Positions 59,898-64,000 of a stretch of 64,000 bases of DNA are shown in pieces; position 1 is the first letter of the stretch; each line of letters begins with the position of its first letter. A program made the position numbers and the translations under genes. The notes below the pieces were generated by a model. The model saw nothing but the letters and a program-made list of their open reading frames with translations, did no database searches and was not told where the DNA came from. The stretch is from positions 372,001 to 436,000 of the forward strand of contig NZ_JAUOEL010000001.1 in assembly GCF_030540765.1 (NCBI RefSeq). Direction: 5' to 3'. The stretch comes from Flavivirga jejuensis. GTDB taxonomy: Bacteria; Bacteroidota; Bacteroidia; Flavobacteriales; Flavobacteriaceae.

Positions 59898-60890
59898 CTA
59901 CTGTATTGGAGTATCACTAATATAATTTGTAGAAAAATTAGTCCAATTATATTTGTCTTTTAAATATTGTGCAGGGTTTTTACAAAGCACACCATTCTCC
60001 CATCCCCAAGGCGTACTAGCTTTATTGCTTCCGTTGCCATTGTCACCTACAAGAGCTGTACCAGTTATAGTTAAAGGATTGTTGCGTTGAAGCCACAACG
60101 TGCTTTCCAAAGCAAGTAAATTATAATGTACAGTTTGAGGCAAATTATTAGAATCTTTGTCTGGAGTAACAGCTGGGGCGCTATCATGATAATACTCGAT
60201 ATACGAACCATCCTTGTCTGACGAACCGTTCATTTTTCTAATACCATGTCCTTTGGCTTCAATAAAGAACTCAGAAGTATTAGATGTTATTAATAATTCA
60301 CTATTAGTATAATCGTAAATATCCGAATGCCAAATAGTCTGAGCATTTATAATGCTTCCAAAACTACCATCAGCGTTTCTTTCTGCAGCAATTAATACAG
60401 CTTCCATATCGTTTTCATGAGAATCTAGAGAACATAAAAATAAGACATCTGTCCAATCTCTAGGGTGGTACACACTATACAGAATGAAAAAATGTGTTGC
60501 TGTGTAAGTTACATAATAATAAACATAAGGTATTAGCTGTCCAGAATTTCTACCAGAAACCATGTTGTCCCAGTTGTTAGAAGTGTTCCAGTCACCATCA
60601 TAATCAACCGCTGCTATCCAATCTGCAGAGCCACTTTTGGATTGGTTACTACACAGACCATCAGTAGTATCAACATCCTGAAAAAATTGAGGAGCATACT
60701 CTTGTGCAATAGCTTCATCGGTGTATATAACTACCTTTTGTATTGCATTTGAAGCTTTAGTCTCTTCTTTTGTTATTGTTGTTTCTGGAATTTCGGAATT
60801 TTCTATGCTATCTGTACTGCAAGAAAACAGGACTAAAACGATAGATGTTAATAATAAAATGCTGGTAAAATGTGTTGTTTTTGTTTTCAT
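59898..60890 (-). CDS. Hypothetical lipoprotein, 330 residues
   Basis: A lipoprotein signal (ILLLTSIVLVLFSCSTDS) is followed by a Ser/Thr/Glu-rich linker to about residue 50. A beta-rich globular region (about residues 75-330) comes next, with tryptophan-rich segments (DGDWNTSNNWDNMVSGRNSG, YSVYHPRDWTDVLFLC) and an SHENDMEAVLIAAER block. The HPRDW plus HENDMEAV order faintly recalls NPP1/Vps62-type secreted proteins, where H and D/E residues bind metal, but I cannot make that assignment. It is probably an outer-membrane lipoprotein. The function is unknown. Confidence 0.6.
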   Translation of the reverse strand: MKTKTTHFTSILLLTSIVLVLFSCSTDSIENSEIPETTITKEETKASNAIQKVVIYTDEAIAQEYAPQFFQDVDTTDGLCSNQSKSGSADWIAAVDYDGDWNTSNNWDNMVSGRNSGQLIPYVYYYVTYTATHFFILYSVYHPRDWTDVLFLCSLDSHENDMEAVLIAAERNADGSFGSIINAQTIWHSDIYDYTNSELLITSNTSEFFIEAKGHGIRKMNGSSDKDGSYIEYYHDSAPAVTPDKDSNNLPQTVHYNLLALESTLWLQRNNPLTITGTALVGDNGNGSNKASTPWGWENGVLCKNPAQYLKDKYNWTNFSTNYISDTPIQ

Positions 60891-61346
60891 AATAATTTGG
60901 TTTATATTAAAGTAAACTTAGGATTCCAGCATAAATATTTCGTTAAAGGAAAGTAAATAAAATGTTGTTTTTACTACATAATGGTGTTTTAAAAGTGTTT
61001 AAATATTAATAGCTTATTGGTGTATAAAGTCAATAAGCTACTCTTTTTACAGGTTTTTGGTCTTAGCAATGAATGCCGTTGCTATAAATAATATGAAATA
61101 AAATTTACTTTTAACGGATGAAAACTTTTCTAAAAGGGATTTTTGCTTGAAGAGAGATATAAAAGGATTTACTAATTAGCAGTAGTTTTCCTAAAATAAC
61201 AAAGCCTGATCTTAAAATCAGGCTTTGTTTTAACCAACCAACTAAAAACTAAAAATTTTCCTTTTTCTTAGCTGGTAATTTTGTCGTATTTATTTTAAAA
61301 AACTTACATAAAAATTTAATTTGTCTTTCTGGGTTTATCTTAATGA
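60891..61346. other. Intergenic stretch, 456 bp, with two hairpins
   Basis: It lies between the lipoprotein gene and the LuxE-type gene, both on the minus strand. TAGCTTATTG (61010-61019) pairs with CAATAAGCTA (61031-61040), followed by CTCTTTTT on the + strand. A second strong hairpin is at 61201-61224. No reading frame is convincing. Confidence 0.55.
61201..61230 (-). terminator. Terminator of the LuxE-type gene
   Basis: AAAGCCTGAT-CTTA-AAATCAGGCTTT is a 10 bp perfect stem with T runs on both sides (GTTTT on the + strand, TTATTTT on the minus strand). It lies about 120 bp past the stop codon of the LuxE-type gene and could serve either strand. Confidence 0.85.
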
Positions 61347-62327
61347 TTAGATTACCATAAGATTACACCCTCGAATATCTGAATTATCAAAACGACCGAT
61401 AACCTCAAATGTTCCATTATCATTAACGCGACCTAGATCTTGAGTAGCAATAAAGGAGCAGGAATTTATGTTAGCTAAATCAATAACGTTTATTCCTCCA
61501 GTTTTCCCTAATGATTGTATAGAGAGTGGGTCTTCTGTATCGCGTGTTAAAATACGCATCCAGTTAGGGTAATTAAAAACACCATGCCCTTTAGAATAGC
61601 CTTGACTTAAAAGTTCGGTCATCCCATATTCGCTATGTATTGCGTCTACTCCAAAACCTGTTTTTAATTTTGTATGTAGAGCCTCTCTAATAAGCTCTTT
61701 TCTTCTCCCTTTCATACCACCAGTTTCCATGATAATCGTATTACTCAAGTCGAATTGATAAGCTTCAACGAGGTCTAATAACGCAAAAGAAACACCTATT
61801 AATAATATCTTTTTTCCTTGGGAATCTAATGCTATTAATGTGTCTTTTAAGTCAGAATAATTATCTAAATAAAATCCACTTTCAGCATATTTTGATTGTT
61901 TAATCATAGCATCCACCATATATATTAATGAAGAGCCTTTACGCTCTAAATAAGAAGGTAATAATGCAAGAATGACATAGTCTTCAATGTTTCCGTAGGA
62001 TTGCTGAAACCCTTTGGTAAAGCTTTGATTGTAAATGTCTAAATCTGTTATATAATGTTTACTCGTTATATTACCAGTAGTACCAGAACTAGAGAACGTT
62101 GTTTTAATGGTGTCTTTAGTACTCAGTATTTTATGAGATTTAAAGAACTGAATAGGTAAAAAAGGAATATCTTTTATAGTTTTTACATCGCTAGGATGTT
62201 TATATAATAAATCACAAAAAGAACGATAAACGCTATTGTTTTCAAATTGGAATTTAAAAATTTGTAAAGCCAAACCTTCAAACTCAGTTTGATTATTAAT
62301 ATTGAAAATGGAATTAGTGTCGATCAT
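61347..62327 (-). CDS. LuxE-domain acyl-protein synthetase-like protein
   Basis: This 326-residue protein belongs to the adenylate-forming LuxE/PaaK-like family. It contains the AMP-binding Ser/Thr/Gly loop FSSSGTTGNITSKHYI near residue 80, IIMETGGMKGRRKELIRE near 205-222, and GMTELLSQGYS near the C-terminal third. LuxE activates fatty acids and passes them to a partner reductase, but no LuxC or LuxD is adjacent, so this copy has another acyl substrate. Similar orphan genes are widespread in Flavobacteria. Confidence 0.75.
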   Translation of the reverse strand: MIDTNSIFNINNQTEFEGLALQIFKFQFENNSVYRSFCDLLYKHPSDVKTIKDIPFLPIQFFKSHKILSTKDTIKTTFSSSGTTGNITSKHYITDLDIYNQSFTKGFQQSYGNIEDYVILALLPSYLERKGSSLIYMVDAMIKQSKYAESGFYLDNYSDLKDTLIALDSQGKKILLIGVSFALLDLVEAYQFDLSNTIIMETGGMKGRRKELIREALHTKLKTGFGVDAIHSEYGMTELLSQGYSKGHGVFNYPNWMRILTRDTEDPLSIQSLGKTGGINVIDLANINSCSFIATQDLGRVNDNGTFEVIGRFDNSDIRGCNLMVI

Positions 62328-62342
62328 AATTAAAATCTAAAA

Positions 62343-62428
62343 ACTCTCCGACCCTTGGGGCGGAGTTTCCAATTCACCTCTCCGAAGGAGAGGTCAGAAC
62401 TGCCTTTTTTGTCAGTTCTGGGTGAGGT
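62343..62428. repeat. GC-rich compound palindromic repeat
   Basis: Three nested hairpins are packed in 86 bp: AAACTC/GAGTTT with a CCGACCC-TTGGGGCGG core, ACCTCTCC/GGAGAGGT and CAGAACTG/CAGTTCTG. It ends in GGGTGAGG. It is GC-rich against an AT-rich background, and its CTCC/GGAG words resemble the ends of the DUF559 insert in leuS. Confidence 0.7.
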
Positions 62429-62473
62429 AAATACAAAATTCAAGAATTTTTTATTAGAAGACAAAAGTATAAA

Positions 62474-62510
62474 ATAAAAAAAGCGTTACCATTGGTAACG
62501 CTTTTTTTAT
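62474..62510 (-). terminator. Terminator of the T9SS sorting-domain gene
   Basis: AGCGTTACC-ATT-GGTAACGCT is a 9 bp stem flanked by A and T runs. On the minus strand it ends in TTTTTTT, 15 bp past the stop codon. Confidence 0.9.
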
Positions 62511-62525
62511 TTATGAATTGTGATT

Positions 62526-62867
62526 TTACTTAATCACTAACTTTCTTGTTTCGCTAATTTTGTTTTCAGTAATTTTTAAAATATAAACACCTTTATTTAA
62601 ATTTGAAATATTTAATTCTTTACCTGTTAGTACGATAGAATAAACTTTCTTTCCTAAAACATTAAAGAATTCAATTTTCTTGGTTAAATTGTATTTTGAT
62701 GTTATATATATGTATGTTCTACCGCTTGTAGAAGGGTTTGGATATATAGATAAACCTTCTATATCTTGCGGTACAGGAGGTGTGTTAACATTGTTTTGAG
62801 CAAAGCCAAATTGCGCAGTTGTAAATGTTAATACTAATAATAAAATGAATAAGTAGTTTTTTTTCAT
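62526..62867 (-). CDS. Small secreted protein with T9SS type A sorting domain
   Basis: The 113 residues consist of a signal peptide (MKKNYLFILLLVLTFTTAQFGFAQ) and a short linker leading to LSIYPNPSTSGRTYIYI, the beginning of a type A T9SS C-terminal domain. The GVYILKI and final KLVIK of that domain are present. The cargo between signal and sorting domain is only about 15 residues, so there is almost nothing to secrete. It may be a remnant, a decoy or a substrate for the PorU sortase. A terminator follows it. Confidence 0.85.
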   Translation of the reverse strand: MKKNYLFILLLVLTFTTAQFGFAQNNVNTPPVPQDIEGLSIYPNPSTSGRTYIYITSKYNLTKKIEFFNVLGKKVYSIVLTGKELNISNLNKGVYILKITENKISETRKLVIK

Positions 62868-63069
62868 ACGTTCTTTTCGACATTATAAAGGTAATAAATA
62901 ACAGCAAAAGTGATGCCAAAAAATTGTTAAAGATTTAGTTATTTGGTCGAAAGTTTAAATTACTGTAACTTGGTTGTTACTTTAATGTTATTAATTTTGG
63001 AATACCAATAAAACCGTATTATTAGTTTTATCTTTACTTTAAGAAATAAATATAATTTGTTGTTTAAGT

Positions 63070-63750
63070 ATGAAAAAGAATGATATTAAGATACTTTTAG
63101 TGGATGATGAGCCAGATATTTTAGAGATAGTTGGATATAACCTGTCAAATGAAGGTTATAAAGTTATTACTGCAGAGAATGGTGCTGAAGGTGTTAAAAA
63201 AGCAAAAAAGGAACAACCACAATTAATTATTTTAGATGTAATGATGCCTGAAATGGATGGTATTGAAGCTTGTGAATTAATTCGGAAAAACCCAGATTTA
63301 AAAAATAGTATCATTACTTTTTTAACAGCAAGAGGAGAAGATTACTCTCAAGTTGCAGGTTTTGATGCTGGTGCAGACGACTATATCACTAAACCAATAA
63401 AACCTAAAGTGTTGGTTAGTAAAGTGAAGGCGCTTTTAAGACGTTTTAAAGAGGAAGATATTGCCGATACTGTTAAAATAGGGAGTTTGGAAATAAATAG
63501 AGATGAGTATAAAATTATTTCTAAAGGGGAAGAAATTATTTTACCAAGAAAAGAATTTGAATTACTATCTTTATTAGCTTCAAAACCAGGAAAGGTTTTT
63601 AAAAGAGATGAAATTCTTGATGCAGTTTGGGGAAACGAAGTTGTTGTTGGTGGTAGAACAATCGATGTACACATTCGTAAATTAAGAGAAAAATTAGGAG
63701 ATAATAGTTTTAAAACAATAAAAGGAGTAGGCTACAAGTTTGTAGAATAA
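63070..63750 (+). CDS. PhoB-type response regulator
   Basis: This 226-residue OmpR/PhoB-class regulator has a receiver with DDEPD, the phosphorylated aspartate in LIILDVMMPEMDGIEACELI and the KPIKPK lysine. A winged-helix DNA-binding domain follows (about residues 130-226: GEEIILPRKEFELLSLLAS, VVGGRTIDVHIRKLREKLG). The stop codon overlaps the ATG of the next gene (TAATG), a sensor kinase, so the pair is translationally coupled. Confidence 0.93.
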   Translation: MKKNDIKILLVDDEPDILEIVGYNLSNEGYKVITAENGAEGVKKAKKEQPQLIILDVMMPEMDGIEACELIRKNPDLKNSIITFLTARGEDYSQVAGFDAGADDYITKPIKPKVLVSKVKALLRRFKEEDIADTVKIGSLEINRDEYKIISKGEEIILPRKEFELLSLLASKPGKVFKRDEILDAVWGNEVVVGGRTIDVHIRKLREKLGDNSFKTIKGVGYKFVE

Positions 63751-64000
63751 TGCAGACCAAATTTAAAAGATCATACAGGTTTTCGGTAAAGACATCATTT
63801 TTTATATCATTATATACAACACTCTTAGTGAGTGTTTTTTTATATTATTTAGATGTGTTTAAGTGGTATTATATGCTTATTTTTTTAGTAAGTGTTTATG
63901 CTTTTTCTTTTGTAATAATTCAATTTAGTGTAGAGCAATTTATATATAAACGTGTTAAGAAAATATATGACGATTTAACACTTTTAGAGTCGGCTAACAT
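63750..64000 (+). CDS. Partial sensor histidine kinase (PhoR-like), N-terminus
   Basis: An ATG at 63750 overlaps the regulator's stop codon. The visible 83 codons start MQTKFKRSYRFSVKTSFFI and form two hydrophobic helices (about residues 17-36 and 40-62), followed by a basic QFIYKRVKKIYDDLTLLE stretch like a HAMP-type linker. The kinase core lies beyond the window. Together with the PhoB-type regulator this is the standard flavobacterial phosphate-like sensing pair. Confidence 0.85.
   Translation, partial: MQTKFKRSYRFSVKTSFFISLYTTLLVSVFLYYLDVFKWYYMLIFLVSVYAFSFVIIQFSVEQFIYKRVKKIYDDLTLLESAN

Noticed and set aside
1-64000. CRISPR array, tRNA, rRNA
   Set aside because: No regularly spaced identical repeats, no cloverleaf with T-arm GTTCRANYC in a tRNA context and no rRNA-like sequence were found by reading.

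Overview
The window is AT-rich bacterial chromosome from the Bacteroidota, almost certainly a marine or soil member of the Flavobacteriaceae. The reasons are Bacteroidetes-type promoters (TAnnTTTG), near absence of Shine-Dalgarno sequences, a type IX secretion sorting domain, TonB-dependent uptake, and conserved flavobacterial gene neighbourhoods (ftsX-DUF3098-uppP-truB, hemD-DUF4271, PcrB-like synthase followed by PnuC). The genus cannot be fixed from sequence alone. I saw no rRNA, tRNA, CRISPR array, prophage or complete insertion sequence with a transposase.

Layout. 1-2 kb: a partial membrane protein and ahcY. 2-9.4 kb: a tight + strand run (phosphopantetheinyl transferase, geranylgeranylglyceryl phosphate synthase-like protein, thiamine-binding protein, PnuC/PnuT transporter, NadR-like kinase, DUF4301, ArfB), then a TPP riboswitch in front of a TonB-dependent receptor. 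Together these look like thiamine uptake and salvage. 9.7-20.6 kb: housekeeping genes (greA, HIT protein, histidine kinase, flavin reductase-like protein, DUF3127, aat, tag, thioredoxin-like protein, TonB-like protein, truB, uppP, DUF3098, ftsX). 20.9-24.2 kb: leuS, which carries a complete DUF559-type endonuclease domain in frame inside its editing-domain region, plus a second short palindromic in-frame insert. 24.4-28.6 kb: SemiSWEET, alanine dehydrogenase, Zn peptidase and a MutS-like ATPase. 28.6-29.2 kb: a small GIY-YIG nuclease gene between two 151-152 bp direct repeats. 29.4-31.3 kb: a LytS/LytTR-type two-component pair. 31.5-36.6 kb: a GNAT gene remnant, an aminotransferase/omega-amidase pair, an Ig-like lipoprotein and comF.

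37.2-45.2 kb (minus strand) is a light-signalling block: a 1477-residue CheB-CheR-PAS-kinase-receiver fusion, a heme oxygenase, a bacteriophytochrome kinase with its own receiver domain, and a single-domain response regulator. The last three overlap and are probably translationally coupled: heme oxygenase makes biliverdin, the phytochrome binds it, and the receivers relay the signal. 45.6-64 kb: glyS, an Lrp regulator, a saccharopine dehydrogenase-like gene, DUF423, pckA, hemD, DUF4271, a dolichol-phosphate-mannose-synthase-like glycosyltransferase, dihydroorotase, a DUF4296 lipoprotein with a tandem repeat, an epimerase, tyrS, an unknown lipoprotein, a LuxE-domain protein, a cargo-less T9SS sorting-domain protein and the start of a PhoB/PhoR pair.

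The most unusual layer is the repeat content. Two small nuclease genes (DUF559 and GIY-YIG) each sit with a family of palindromic repeats. There is also a textbook MITE at 48,786-49,103 (16 bp terminal inverted repeats, 10 bp target duplication) with a second inverted-repeat element nested inside it, and a 163 bp foldback element at 54,437-54,599. These may be nuclease-plus-repeat mobile systems that can invade essential genes without breaking them.
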